Below, piece after piece: positions 24,185 through 31,622 of a stretch of DNA of 45,437 nucleotides (the stretch's first letter is position 1; each line of letters starts with the position of its first letter). The DNA comes from a virus, in the IMG/VR virus record IMGVR_UViG_3300036846_000965, positions 1-45,437 of that record. One strand, given 5' to 3'. The translations under genes and the position numbers were made by a program. Under the pieces are notes generated by a model. It was not told where the DNA came from. It searched no databases and worked only from the letters and a program-made list of their open reading frames with translations.

Positions 24185-24573
24185 CGGACAAGAGCCGCAT
24201 CCCAAACGGGCATGACGCCGTACACTTCAAACGGCCAAGCCACTACATCCTCGAAGGCCATACGCCGAAGCCCGTCGAGGATACGCTCGATTGGGGCCGC
24301 TGGTTTGAATCCGCCGATCGCGTGGTCAAGCAGGAAATGATCGGCGCGCACTACTACGTGTCGACCGTGTTCCTGGGCCTCGATCACCAGTGGTCCGGTG
24401 GGCCGCCACTTCTGTTTGAAACGATGGTGTGGGCCGATGGCGAAAACGTCGAATTTCAGGAGCGCTGCTCCACCTGGAACGAAGCCGAAGCGATGCACGC
24501 CCGCGCGGTAAAGGAGTTTGCGGCGAAGGCCGCGGCCCGTTCTCCGCGACGTTCCTGGAGGGATCCGAAATAA
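24181..24573 (+). CDS. Conserved phage hypothetical protein (130 aa)
   Basis: Has a pattern I recognise from many actinobacterial and proteobacterial phages: TLDWGRWFESADRVV, YYVSTVFLGLDHQW, LLFETMVWADG, and TWNEAEAMHA. These segments form a compact alpha/beta fold of unknown function. C-terminus is basic and probably disordered. Start fixed by ATGA coupling. Confidence 0.7.
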   Translation: MTDKSRIPNGHDAVHFKRPSHYILEGHTPKPVEDTLDWGRWFESADRVVKQEMIGAHYYVSTVFLGLDHQWSGGPPLLFETMVWADGENVEFQERCSTWNEAEAMHARAVKEFAAKAAARSPRRSWRDPK

Positions 24574-24577
24574 AAAA

Positions 24578-24805
24578 ATGCCGAATATAAAAATCACCAA
24601 AAAGGCCGATGATCCGTTGGGCGTCGTTCGCGTTTCGGTCGGCGGCGGCGCGGTCGTCGATGGCTATTACTGCGTCTATCGCGGGAAAAAAGAAGAAGCG
24701 ATCGCGGCGCTCACTCAGGCGCTCGAAGCCATGTCGAAAATGGCGGAAGTCATCGGCGATCGCGAGCCTGACGTGCAGCCGGATGACGGGAAGCAATACG
24801 CATGA
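24578..24805 (+). CDS. Hypothetical small protein (75 aa)
   Basis: ATG after a run of A; a GGAGGG lies some 16 bases upstream, further than usual. N-terminal beta hairpin (VVRVSVGGGAVVDGYYCVYRG) followed by a helix (AIAALTQALEAMSKMAEVI). Similar strand-plus-helix proteins are common in phages. Function unknown. Confidence 0.55.
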   Translation: MPNIKITKKADDPLGVVRVSVGGGAVVDGYYCVYRGKKEEAIAALTQALEAMSKMAEVIGDREPDVQPDDGKQYA

Positions 24806-25125
24806 TGAAACTACTCTGCGAGCATTGCGGGGCTGGCAAACTTCCGGGCGTCTGGCAGAGGAGCAAAGGTTCAGCAATCGAACCACCCGAATTTGAGCGG
24901 GTCATTTACGGCCGCGCGAAGCAGCCGACGGCGGAGCAGCGGTTTATTGCGGTCAATGGGGAGCGGCACCCACTGCCGCTCACACACTACGATTGCGACG
25001 AGTGCGGCGGCAAGATTCTACCCGGCGCGATCTGCGTGGCGTGGTCGGCGTGGGTTGTGGATCGGTGGGGCGAGGATCGCGAGGTCGCGCCGTGGGAACA
25101 CGATTTTCTGGACGAGGTGCTGTGA
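24802..25125 (+). CDS. Zinc-ribbon protein (107 aa)
   Basis: CEHCG near the N-terminus and CDECGG at about residue 66 give a four-Cys zinc site spanning the protein; in between are strands. The C-terminus is acidic with several Trp. ATGA overlap with the gene before and TGATG with the gene after. Confidence 0.6.
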   Translation: MMKLLCEHCGAGKLPGVWQRSKGSAIEPPEFERVIYGRAKQPTAEQRFIAVNGERHPLPLTHYDCDECGGKILPGAICVAWSAWVVDRWGEDREVAPWEHDFLDEVL

Positions 25126-25334
25126 TGGAACTGCGGTTCAAGCAATTGGCTTCGGGTGATGCCGTCATCGAAGTGTGGGAGCCGGGTGGTGAACTGCGCG
25201 GGACGATCCACGCAACCGAGCTCGGCGTCAGGCTCGTGTCGGAGCATTTCACCGAATTATTCAACACGCCGACCAGGAAAATCGGCGTGGTCTGCCTGCA
25301 ACCGCCGCTGGCAATCGAAGTGAATTTCAAATGA
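25125..25334 (+). CDS. Small beta protein, paralogue of its downstream neighbour (69 aa)
   Basis: Pattern DAVIEVWEPGGELRGTIHAT, then GVRLVSEHF and a final PPLAIEVNFK, aligns by eye with the first 75 residues of the next gene (IIVEVFRDGLVVATIYGT, GVQVVSGAL, PSIIIPLLK). All-beta, soluble. Function unknown. Confidence 0.6.
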   Translation: MELRFKQLASGDAVIEVWEPGGELRGTIHATELGVRLVSEHFTELFNTPTRKIGVVCLQPPLAIEVNFK

Positions 25335-25639
25335 ACGAGCGAAGCGTGCTGCGCACGCGGGAAAAACCGCATATCCATCCCGATCGACAAAACGAGATCA
25401 TCGTCGAAGTCTTTCGCGACGGATTAGTGGTGGCGACGATCTACGGCACGCGCGAGGGCGTGCAGGTAGTTTCCGGGGCGCTTAGTCACGTCCGAAATCA
25501 GCCGTTTGGCTTTCTGGTGGGGCCGCAACCGTCGATTATTATTCCGCTTTTGAAACCCAACGAATCGTGCCCGTGGTGCGCCGATGCAGGGTTTATCGGC
25601 GATGGAATTTCCTGCCCGGTGTGCCGGAGCTCCAAATGA
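25331..25639 (+). CDS. Small beta protein with C-terminal zinc knuckle (102 aa)
   Basis: The N-terminal 75 residues resemble the preceding protein; the C-terminus adds CPWCADAGFIGDGISCPVC, a four-Cys zinc ribbon. Coupled by ATGA at both ends. Duplication followed by gain or loss of the ribbon is the likely history. Confidence 0.65.
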   Translation: MNERSVLRTREKPHIHPDRQNEIIVEVFRDGLVVATIYGTREGVQVVSGALSHVRNQPFGFLVGPQPSIIIPLLKPNESCPWCADAGFIGDGISCPVCRSSK

Positions 25640-26442
25640 CGCTCGAGGAAGCAGTCGCCCGATTCTCCGAAGTCGCGCCGGCAGAGATCCGCCGCTGGTT
25701 CCCGACGCCGAATAATTGCATCGCCGCGGTGCGTATCACGACGGAAGTTTTTAAGGCGCTCGGCTTTGAGGCGCGGGCGCTGCCGGTGCGCTTCGTGTGC
25801 GTCAACGACGAGGCGAAGCTGGCCTACGTTTCGATGCCCCACGATGACGAATGGGAAAAAGCGATGCGCAATCATTCCGTTCTAGACGAGCGCACGGGCG
25901 GCTGGCAGGGCCACCTGGTGGCCATCGTCGAGGGCCGCTGGTGGATCGATCCGACCTGGTGCGCGGCGGCGGTGAGCATGGGGATCGCCAGCGAGTGGGA
26001 AGTACTCGAATTTGAATTTGACGTCGAAGCCGAGGCGCTGGCGGCGGAGATGGTGCTAACGCTCGACGGCGGCCCAACGCTCAGCGTCAAATACATGCCG
26101 CTCGACGATCACGACTACGAATCGGCGCCTGCCTGGGAGCTCGACCACCTCGAGCCAGCCATCGGGCTTATCTTGCGGCGCATGAAAGGCGGCGGCCCGC
26201 AGGTGTTCGAGCAGTTCGTGATCTATCGCAGGCCGTCCGATTTCCCCGGCGCTTCGATCGTCGTTCGGCGCTGGCGGCTTGTTGACGGCGCGTGCGTTGC
26301 GGACACAGCGCCGCATGAGATTTACTACGGCGACGACGACGCGAGCCTCGCGATCGTGCGGAGGCAAATGCAGCGCGCCGGGCGCATCCGGTGGGAGCGG
26401 TTCAAGGAAGACGATCCGGTAATTGTGGAGGTGTGGTTTTGA
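25636..26442 (+). CDS. Transglutaminase-like protein fused to a phage hypothetical domain (268 aa)
   Basis: The first 110 residues have the spacing of a transglutaminase-like (papain-fold) Cys-His-Asp triad: Cys28 (NNCIAAV) at a helix start, then GFEARALPVRFV, His93 (WQGHLVAI) and Asp105 (WWIDPTWC). Such domains act as peptidases or acyl-transfer enzymes. Residues about 190-268 (VIYRRPSDFPGASIVVRRW to DDPVIVEVWF) match a short domain that is often an independent phage protein. No signal peptide, so it should act in the host cytoplasm. Role unknown; processing of a host protein or inhibition of a host enzyme are possibilities only. Confidence 0.6.
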   Translation: MTLEEAVARFSEVAPAEIRRWFPTPNNCIAAVRITTEVFKALGFEARALPVRFVCVNDEAKLAYVSMPHDDEWEKAMRNHSVLDERTGGWQGHLVAIVEGRWWIDPTWCAAAVSMGIASEWEVLEFEFDVEAEALAAEMVLTLDGGPTLSVKYMPLDDHDYESAPAWELDHLEPAIGLILRRMKGGGPQVFEQFVIYRRPSDFPGASIVVRRWRLVDGACVADTAPHEIYYGDDDASLAIVRRQMQRAGRIRWERFKEDDPVIVEVWF

Positions 26443-26753
26443 AAACTGAATTTTGCGTGTTCGAGACGGCGCCCGGTATGGTGCTACGAGCAGGGATGAG
26501 AGTTCTGATCTCAGGGCCCGAACCGGAAGCTGGCACAGTGCTGGCCACAGGACCGCCACGCGCACAGATGACAATCCAAAACAAATTTGGCTTGAATCGC
26601 GCGGCGCAAGAGAGCATGTTCCTGGATCTTGGGGTGCTTGAGATGGCGGCGATCGTCGTCGGGCGCGGCGTCCTATTCGTGCTGCGCACGCCTGATGCGT
26701 GGTACGACTTGCTGCAGCGCAAAATCCGGATCGACGCGGTGAGACTAAATTGA
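26439..26753 (+). CDS. Hypothetical beta-rich protein (104 aa)
   Basis: TTG start at 26439 overlaps the previous stop and has GGAGG seven bases upstream. Strand-rich sequence (RAGMRVLISGP, AAIVVGRGVLFVLRT) without Cys clusters apart from one N-terminal Cys. No family recognised. Confidence 0.55.
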   Translation: MKTEFCVFETAPGMVLRAGMRVLISGPEPEAGTVLATGPPRAQMTIQNKFGLNRAAQESMFLDLGVLEMAAIVVGRGVLFVLRTPDAWYDLLQRKIRIDAVRLN

Positions 26754-26764
26754 CTGAGAAAGAG

Positions 26765-26977
26765 ATGGCCAATTACCGCCGCGTCACCATGACCGAGGAA
26801 CTGATCGCCGAGTACGGCGCTCCGCTGCGCTGCCGCTTCTGCGCGTGGCGGCCGATTGTCGAGGGCGATGAGTGTTTCTTATTGCCGTCCTGCTGCGGCG
26901 AAAGCGCCAAGATGCGAGCGGGCCTAGAGTATGCTGGTGAACTGGCGCACCAGGAATGTATTCGGAGGATCCCCTAG
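26765..26977 (+). CDS. Cys-rich zinc-binding protein (70 aa)
   Basis: Zinc-type ligands CRFC, CFLLPSCC and HQEC are spread over 45 residues, consistent with a treble-clef-like or ribbon site. TTG at 26750, overlapping the previous stop, is an alternative start adding five residues. Confidence 0.6.
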   Translation: MANYRRVTMTEELIAEYGAPLRCRFCAWRPIVEGDECFLLPSCCGESAKMRAGLEYAGELAHQECIRRIP

Positions 26978-26979
26978 GA

Positions 26980-27210
26980 GTGAACTGCCCGTTCCACGGC
27001 TCGGCGGCTTACCAGTTGCCGAAGGGCGTTCCCATTGCGCACCGTGGCCAGCCGCGCCGCGTGGCCCTGCTACTGCTGCCCGAGCCGCTCCGCTGCGCCG
27101 CGGTCGTAGACTCCGCCGAGCGCTGCGTGCTCGAGATTTCGGGCCAGCCGGTCGACTGGCGGTCCTGCCCGCTACTGCTGCAAATCCGAGTGAAGCGGGA
27201 AGCCAGGTGA
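26980..27210 (+). CDS. Hypothetical small protein (76 aa)
   Basis: GTG start after CTAGGAG; ATG at 26956 in the same frame would overlap the previous gene. Pro/Leu/Arg-rich with several Cys. Protein-like but not recognisable; the least certain of this cluster. Confidence 0.35.
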   Translation: MNCPFHGSAAYQLPKGVPIAHRGQPRRVALLLLPEPLRCAAVVDSAERCVLEISGQPVDWRSCPLLLQIRVKREAR

Positions 27211-27419
27211 GATTCGAACCGAACCCCAGGCCGGATTCGAACCTCGACGCCCGTTTATAATCTGCGGGTTGTTGTCGCGGCTGTCGCGGGGATTCAACCG
27301 TGCAGTTTGTGGCTTTTCTGCCACGGAATCGATGTACACTACGCCTAATTGATGATCGAGGCCCGCGATCTCCTGGTACACACACAACTCGCATCCATTT
27401 TCGCGGGCCTTTCAACGTT
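27211..27419. other. Gap with decayed tRNA-like phrases
   Basis: GATTCGAACC, the complement of a tRNA T-loop, occurs twice (about 27211 and 27233) and a similar GATTCAACC at about 27291. On the minus strand one copy lies behind an anticodon-like loop ATTATAA, but stems do not pair. It is probably a remnant or chance and no tRNA is called. A GTGGC / GCCAC hairpin lies near 27308-27323. Confidence 0.3.
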
Positions 27420-27632
27420 ATGCGCCTGATCGCGATTCGCCAACACCTGGACCCCTATCGCACCCCGCGCTGGAAGGGCGAAACTTATCATCTCCCCGAC
27501 GAGGCGGCGCAGATCGAAATCCGGCTGCGGCGGGCGCGGGAGCTTCCGAGGGCCATCGAAACAACTCCGCAGCGGCAGCCGTTGCGGCCACCGCTGAGGG
27601 TCGACGAAAATGAACATTCAGAACTTTCGTAA
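27420..27632 (+). CDS. Hypothetical small basic protein (70 aa)
   Basis: ATG at 27420. Pro/Arg-rich C-terminus (RQPLRPPLRV). No ribosome site of note. Overlaps the following membrane-protein gene by 23 bases. Confidence 0.4.
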   Translation: MRLIAIRQHLDPYRTPRWKGETYHLPDEAAQIEIRLRRARELPRAIETTPQRQPLRPPLRVDENEHSELS

Positions 27633-27756
27633 GGCGCTGCTGTTTATCGCCGTGCTGCTGTTTCTGTTTCTGTCCCTGGGCATGACGGTTCCGAAGCTGG
27701 CGCTTCTCCCGTTTGGGCTGGCCCTGTGGTGCATTGCGGATCTAATTGCCCTGTAG
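27610..27756 (+). CDS. Small two-helix membrane protein (48 aa)
   Basis: Two hydrophobic segments (LLFIAVLLFLFLSLG and LPFGLALWCIADLIAL) separated by a short basic turn, TVPKLA, predict a hairpin across the membrane. Size and topology would suit a small holin-like or superinfection-exclusion protein, but nothing proves either. It overlaps the end of the leftward AT-hook gene on the other strand. Confidence 0.45.
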   Translation: MNIQNFRKALLFIAVLLFLFLSLGMTVPKLALLPFGLALWCIADLIAL

Positions 27757-28195
27757 TCGAGAGCGGCTCGCGGACCGCCGCAAGCCGGTGCCCCTCGGCG
27801 AAGCGGAACGTCGATTTGTCCATCCAGCCTTCGAAGCGCCGCGGCGTCTTGAGGCGAATCAGCCGCTTCGATTCGAGGTTGGTGCAGATGAGAAAGCCGT
27901 CTTCGGTGATCGCCTCAATCCGCACCGGCACCGTTCTCCCGGCCATCTTGACGCGATACTGGTCGCCGACCTTGAGCGCGCTGCGCCGGCAGGCTGGCTC
28001 GTGCGACCGGAGCGTCGTTTTGTCGAACACCTGGCCGCATTGAGGGCAGGCGAAAAGATGCTTCGGGCGACCTGGCCCGCGCTCGGCTGGTCCGCGCGGC
28101 CGCGCAGATCCGCGCCACTGGCGCGGATTTTTAAGCTCCTGGTCGGGCTTGCGCGGACGGCCGCGGCGTTTCGTAGCGTCGATTAATTTCATCAT
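27644..28195 (-). CDS. AT-hook / C2HC zinc-finger DNA-binding protein (183 aa)
   Basis: N-terminus has AT-hook-like RGRPRKP (11-17) and PGRPK (41-45). A single C2HC finger follows: Cys50, Cys53, His65, Cys69 in CPQCGQVFDKTTLRSHEPAC. Residues 75-120 resemble a small SH3-like beta barrel (VGDQYRVKMAGRTVPVRIE). The C-terminal 45 residues are low-complexity. Leftward, ATGA-coupled to a coiled-coil gene with its own promoter: a two-gene cassette inserted against the main direction. Probably a DNA-binding regulator or chromatin-like protein. Confidence 0.6.
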   Translation of the reverse strand: MMKLIDATKRRGRPRKPDQELKNPRQWRGSARPRGPAERGPGRPKHLFACPQCGQVFDKTTLRSHEPACRRSALKVGDQYRVKMAGRTVPVRIEAITEDGFLICTNLESKRLIRLKTPRRFEGWMDKSTFRFAEGHRLAAVREPLSTTGQLDPQCTTGPAQTGEAPASEPSCPGTETETAARR

Positions 28196-28458
28196 CGCGC
28201 CCCTCCGAGGCGCTGCTCGATTTCATACAGCCGTCGCTCGACCACATCGACACGCCCGGACAGCGCGGCGTCGAGGTTCGATTGATCGGCCTCGAGCTTG
28301 CGCAGCCGTAGCGTCTGCCCCTCTGAGAAGGCGGCGAAGCCGCGTAAAAGTTCCGTCTGCATCTCGCGCATCTTTTCGACCAGCACTTCGGTCTGCGCGT
28401 TGGTCGCCTCTTTAATCTGGCTCTTGATCCACTGCTTATCTTCGTCGTTTAACGCCAT
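28192..28458 (-). CDS. Coiled-coil protein (88 aa)
   Basis: Almost entirely alpha-helical with heptad spacing of Leu and Val (residues 18-85). No membrane segment or Cys. First gene of the leftward pair; may multimerise and pair with the AT-hook protein encoded next. Confidence 0.65.
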   Translation of the reverse strand: MALNDEDKQWIKSQIKEATNAQTEVLVEKMREMQTELLRGFAAFSEGQTLRLRKLEADQSNLDAALSGRVDVVERRLYEIEQRLGGAR

Positions 28459-28481
28459 AATTTGTTCACTTTCATTACTTC

Positions 28482-28510
28482 ATTATAAAATACGCAAGGG
28501 CCTTTGTCAC
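28482..28510 (-). promoter_or_regulatory. Leftward sigma70 promoter (GTGACA-17-TATAAT)
   Basis: On the minus strand, GTGACA (28510-28505) and a consensus TATAAT (28487-28482) are 17 bases apart, 24 bases upstream of the coiled-coil gene. Confidence 0.75.
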
Positions 28511-28560
28511 GTGAATCTTTCAATTAATCCCCCGCACCGAAAACCCGATGGTTTTGGCGC

Positions 28561-28611
28561 ACTCTAAATCCTCCTGCCCCGCGCGCCCACTCTAAATCCT
28601 CCTGCCCCGCG
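28561..28611 (+). repeat. Two copies of a dispersed C-rich repeat
   Basis: A 23-bp unit with TCTAAATCCTCCTGCCCC occurs at 28561-28583 and 28589-28611. A third identical copy is at 32521-32543, and diverged copies with AAATCGNCCTGCCCC lie at 32485-32506, 33154-33176, 33191-33213 and 33229-33250. Confidence 0.8.
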
Positions 28612-28745
28612 TAGGCTTCTAAGCGCCGGGCGAGAGGCTGGCGATCGATCCGGGGCGGCGATCGAAAACGCGCTCGGCAGCGGAGCCGCCGGCAACGCCT
28701 GGCAGCAAGATTTGCATCGGCGATGCGAATCCGGCTGCAGCAGCT

Positions 28746-28812
28746 GATCCGGGTCGATCCGGCTTGATCCGGGTCGATCCGGGTTGACCCGGCTTGATCC
28801 GGGTCGCTCCGG
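28746..28812 (+). repeat. Tandem 10-bp repeats (GATCCGGGTC type)
   Basis: Six full units and a partial one: GATCCGGGTC alternating with GATCCGGCTT or close variants. A 10-bp period puts each unit on the same face of the helix. They end 26 bases before a promoter-like element. Confidence 0.85.
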
Positions 28813-28838
28813 AGCCGAGAATTCAAGCCCGTCCGTTG

Positions 28839-28875
28839 TGAAAATAGCCTTTGCGCATCTTTTCGAGGTCGGACA
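28839..28875 (+). promoter_or_regulatory. Shared promoter-like element, copy 1
   Basis: TGAAAATAGCCTTTGCGCA at 28839-28857 contains a possible -35 TTGCGC (28851-28856). A weak -10 such as CAGTAT lies 17 bases later. The same sequence precedes two other accessory units (31890, 32692). Downstream is GCGCC-CTATATAA-GGCGC (about 28890-28907) and then the gene at 28936. Confidence 0.6.
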
Positions 28876-28935
28876 GTATGGTGGTGCGCCCTATATAAGG
28901 CGCTATCTCAGTAAAAGGATTGGAGTTAGAACGAT

Positions 28936-29118
28936 ATGACAAACGTGAAAGTAACAGTAAAGGGTACCGTAATGACGCTAGAAATTGACTTGAGCAAGCG
29001 CTTCGGCAAATCGGCGTCGGGCAAGACCACCATCGTCGCCACAACCGCGGGCAACCAGGCAGCGCCGAATAATCCGGCTATCAGCTACGGCTTGAACGTG
29101 TACACGAAAGGCGAATAG
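28936..29118 (+). CDS. Conserved small phage protein (60 aa)
   Basis: ATG after a GGAG-containing leader. The sequence, with VTVKGTVMTLEIDLSKRFG, SASGKTTIVATT and a final YGLNVY, is a pattern I have seen as a stand-alone protein in phages and host genomes. It looks like a small beta barrel. Function unknown. First gene of its own transcription unit. Confidence 0.65.
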   Translation: MTNVKVTVKGTVMTLEIDLSKRFGKSASGKTTIVATTAGNQAAPNNPAISYGLNVYTKGE

Positions 29119-29123
29119 CAGCG

Positions 29124-29471
29124 ATGGAAAAAACCCAAGCCAAGCAACTTTTGAAGCGCGCGGCGGAGCAGGCCATCGCTTGCCAGGACGGCTGCAACTC
29201 GAGCGGAATCGCGATTTCCTTCGCCGAGATTATCCGCGAGATGTGCTCTATCGGCGGAACCCGCTGGCGGAACGAGCACCCGATTACCACGCTGTTTTTG
29301 AGCAAGCTCGTCGAGCTCAATCATTCATCGTGCTACTGCACCGATTGCATGAACCATTTCGGAGCGGCGTATGACATCTGCAAACGAATCGCCGACGGCG
29401 AGGACGATCCGACGCTCGCTGCCTTTTGGGACGAAGCGCGGCGCGATCGGGAGGTTCCAGCCAATGCGTAA
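29124..29471 (+). CDS. Conserved phage hypothetical protein (115 aa)
   Basis: Segments LLKRAAEQAIACQDGCNSSG, FAEIIREM and HPITTLFLSKLVEL match a familiar phage protein of unknown function. A distinct C-terminal part adds CYCTDC, a possible metal site. Follows the previous gene after five bases. Confidence 0.65.
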   Translation: MEKTQAKQLLKRAAEQAIACQDGCNSSGIAISFAEIIREMCSIGGTRWRNEHPITTLFLSKLVELNHSSCYCTDCMNHFGAAYDICKRIADGEDDPTLAAFWDEARRDREVPANA

Positions 29472-29498
29472 TCCGACCAGGGTCGGCGGAGGGGAGCG

Positions 29499-29654
29499 AT
29501 GAAGTTTTTGATCCGCTACTCGGTCGACTACTCGCTGCTCGTCGAAGCGGCCAGCGCGGACGAGGCGATTGAAATCGCCGCCAATACGGATGAGGACGAT
29601 TTCGCAGCCGTAATTTCGGAGTTCGAAGCGGAGGAGCAAGCCGATGGCGTGTGA
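29499..29654 (+). CDS. Small acidic protein (51 aa)
   Basis: Strong ribosome site GGAGGGGAG before the ATG. Beta-alpha pattern KFLIRYSVDYSLLVEAASAD then an acidic helix; this is the layout of many short phage proteins. Overlaps the next gene by 11 bases. Confidence 0.6.
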   Translation: MKFLIRYSVDYSLLVEAASADEAIEIAANTDEDDFAAVISEFEAEEQADGV

Positions 29655-29826
29655 CTCCTGCCAAGCGCTGAGAATTAACGGCGTATTCTGCCACGAAGCG
29701 GGGTGCCCCAACGGGCGCTCCCGCTGGTGCCGGAATCGCCAGATTTGGATAAAGTTGCGGACCTGCTTTGAATGCGGCTGCGACGTAGACGCAGGCGAAC
29801 CCTGCTGTGAAGGAGATCAATTTTGA
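29644..29826 (+). CDS. Cys-rich phage zinc protein (60 aa)
   Basis: MACDSCQALRINGVFCHEAGC and a second half with CFECGC and CC give two zinc knuckles. The first half is a widespread phage motif (CxxCQALxINGVFCHExGCP). Function unknown; probably nucleic-acid or protein binding. Confidence 0.7.
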   Translation: MACDSCQALRINGVFCHEAGCPNGRSRWCRNRQIWIKLRTCFECGCDVDAGEPCCEGDQF

Positions 29827-30461
29827 GGCTGTTATATCTGGATCCAAAAGGCGCTCATGTTATCGAAGCGCCGCGATCGAACAAGCGAGCGCCGCTCGAT
29901 AAAGGGATCTGCAAATTCATGGTGTATTACGACAAAACGATTCAAATCGTCGACCGGGAGCGCGTGCGCGTCCGGAGCGAGGCTGGCAACGCTGAGTACG
30001 CGATGCACCTCGCTGACGACGTGTACATGATCGCCGCGTCAGCGCCCATCGCCCGCTTCGACGAAATGTTTGCGAAACTCACGCCGGAATTTATCGTTGC
30101 GTACCGGACGCTGCACGCGCAAATTGCAGCGGACCCCAAGCGCTGGACCTGGCAGGAATACCGCAAGCGGCGAGACGCGCTGGCCAAGCGCTACAACCCG
30201 TCAAAGGCCGCAGCGGGGAAGGCCATCACCAAACTGCCGCAGACCGAGGTTATGGATCTCCGCACGCAGGACATGCGGATCTACAACCTCAACCCGATCG
30301 CCGCGGTGGCCGCAGCCTACGCGCAAGTCGAGTGCAACGACTTCAACACCTGGGATTACGAGCAGAAGTACTACGGGATGGTCCGCAGCTGGCCATCGAA
30401 GAAACCAGGCGCGACCGTGGTCGCGTGCGGCAACCAATCGGCTCTGGAGCGGGCGCTGTGA
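29823..30461 (+). CDS. Hypothetical protein (212 aa)
   Basis: TTG start overlapping the previous stop (TTGA). Strand-rich N-terminal half (IQIVDRERVRVRSEAG), helical second half with a basic patch (RKRRDALAKRYNPSKAAAGKAI) and aromatic C-terminus. No recognised domain. Confidence 0.55.
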   Translation: MRLLYLDPKGAHVIEAPRSNKRAPLDKGICKFMVYYDKTIQIVDRERVRVRSEAGNAEYAMHLADDVYMIAASAPIARFDEMFAKLTPEFIVAYRTLHAQIAADPKRWTWQEYRKRRDALAKRYNPSKAAAGKAITKLPQTEVMDLRTQDMRIYNLNPIAAVAAAYAQVECNDFNTWDYEQKYYGMVRSWPSKKPGATVVACGNQSALERAL

Positions 30462-30796
30462 GCGACGTCTCCGAGCGCGTGGCGCACCTGAACGACCTGG
30501 CTCGTCAAGCGATGGGCCTCGCGCCGAATAGCACCGTGCTGCACACCCGCGGCGTCATGGCGCTCCCGGTCGAAACGATAAACGCGATCCGGGACGCCGT
30601 GCGCGACTTCAACGCTTTCACGCCGGGAGACGATCCCTACGGCGAACGCGATTTTGGATCGGTCGTGGTCGACGGTCGAAAGATTTACTGGAAGATCGAC
30701 TACTACGATGCGAATCTCGAATTTGCAGCGCCGGATCCAACCGATCCGCGCGCCACAAACCGCGTGCTCACCATCATGCTCGCGGAGGAGTACTGA
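30458..30796 (+). CDS. DUF3768-family protein (112 aa)
   Basis: GTG start overlaps the previous stop. The whole protein follows the DUF3768 pattern: IAxLND, GVMALP, FNAFTPGDDPYGERDFG, IYWKIDYYD and a final RVLTIMLAEEY. The family is found in phages and integrated elements, mostly of Alphaproteobacteria; its function is not established to my knowledge. Confidence 0.85.
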   Translation: MSDVSERVAHLNDLARQAMGLAPNSTVLHTRGVMALPVETINAIRDAVRDFNAFTPGDDPYGERDFGSVVVDGRKIYWKIDYYDANLEFAAPDPTDPRATNRVLTIMLAEEY

Positions 30797-30802
30797 AACC
30801 AG

Positions 30803-31105
30803 ATGAAAAAGGAAAATATGAAACCGAAACCGAAACAGAAACAGAAGCCGACGCCCAACGAGGAGCCGAAGCCCGCGCCGTCGCAGGAGCAAGTAGTAGG
30901 TGCGCTGCGGGAATCGCTTTCTAGCAACGTGCGGGAATTGATCGAGGCGCAAATCGCATTGGTCGACGGCACCCTGGCGATCGACGGGCGCGATCTGCGG
31001 CCCGCGCTAGAACGCTCGAAAAAGGCCGTCCTGGCCATCGACCCGGCTGCGCAGTTCAAACAGCCGGCACCAACGCCAGCCAAGCCGAAACGGAAAGGAA
31101 AATGA
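30803..31105 (+). CDS. Hypothetical protein with Lys/Pro-rich ends (100 aa)
   Basis: Low-complexity Lys/Pro/Gln N-terminus (residues 1-30), a helical core (VVGALRESLSSNVRELIEA) and a basic tail (PKRKGK). May bind nucleic acid. ATGA overlap with the next gene. Confidence 0.5.
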   Translation: MKKENMKPKPKQKQKPTPNEEPKPAPSQEQVVGALRESLSSNVRELIEAQIALVDGTLAIDGRDLRPALERSKKAVLAIDPAAQFKQPAPTPAKPKRKGK

Positions 31106-31368
31106 AAATTCTGATCGCGATCGAGAATCGGGAGCAATACCGGTTCCGCATCACGGTCACCGCCGATGGCCGCCTGGTTCATGACCAGGTGGCCCAAGCG
31201 GGCGACGTGATCGAGGCGCGCAACCGGCTTATCGATCGCTGGAGCTCGCGTGCCGACGTGTCGGAAGTGATCGCGGCGGCCATCCCCTGGCATGTCGAAA
31301 TCGCTCCGCAGCGGGAAATGACCGCGGAATTGAAACGCAAACTCAACTTAGAAGGAAAACTCAAATGA
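31102..31368 (+). CDS. Hypothetical protein (88 aa)
   Basis: Beta hairpin at the N-terminus (FRITVTADGRLVHD) followed by a helix and basic C-terminus. ATGA-coupled on both sides. No family recognised. Confidence 0.5.
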   Translation: MKILIAIENREQYRFRITVTADGRLVHDQVAQAGDVIEARNRLIDRWSSRADVSEVIAAAIPWHVEIAPQREMTAELKRKLNLEGKLK

Positions 31369-31622
31369 CAACTATTAACAAGGCGCTGATCGGTCGGCGC
31401 TTACAAACAAAAGTGCCCGATGCAAACGAAGTCGAGCGCGGCCTGGTCAAGATTCCCATCGGCTGGCTCGGCACGATTGAGTCATTCGATGGAGGGCATT
31501 ACACCGTCGCATGGGACGATGACGCCGAGGGCCACGACATGGGCTGGTGCCGGTGGACGGCCGCGGAGATCGAGGCCGATGCAATTCTGCTTGCCGCGCC
31601 CATCGCGGGAGGCAAGCAGTGA
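31365..31622 (+). CDS. Small SH3-like protein (85 aa)
   Basis: The core IGWLGTIESFDGGHYTVAWDDD has the strand-turn-strand form of small SH3-like barrels in phage proteins. Acidic, soluble. Coupled to the membrane protein that follows. Confidence 0.55.
   Translation: MTTINKALIGRRLQTKVPDANEVERGLVKIPIGWLGTIESFDGGHYTVAWDDDAEGHDMGWCRWTAAEIEADAILLAAPIAGGKQ

Noticed and set aside
27205-27300. Possible tRNA genes on the minus strand (two GATTCGAACC and one GATTCAACC, with an ATTATAA loop)
   Set aside because: T stems have only two pairs, the anticodon stem does not close and no acceptor stem could be built; at most a decayed remnant.
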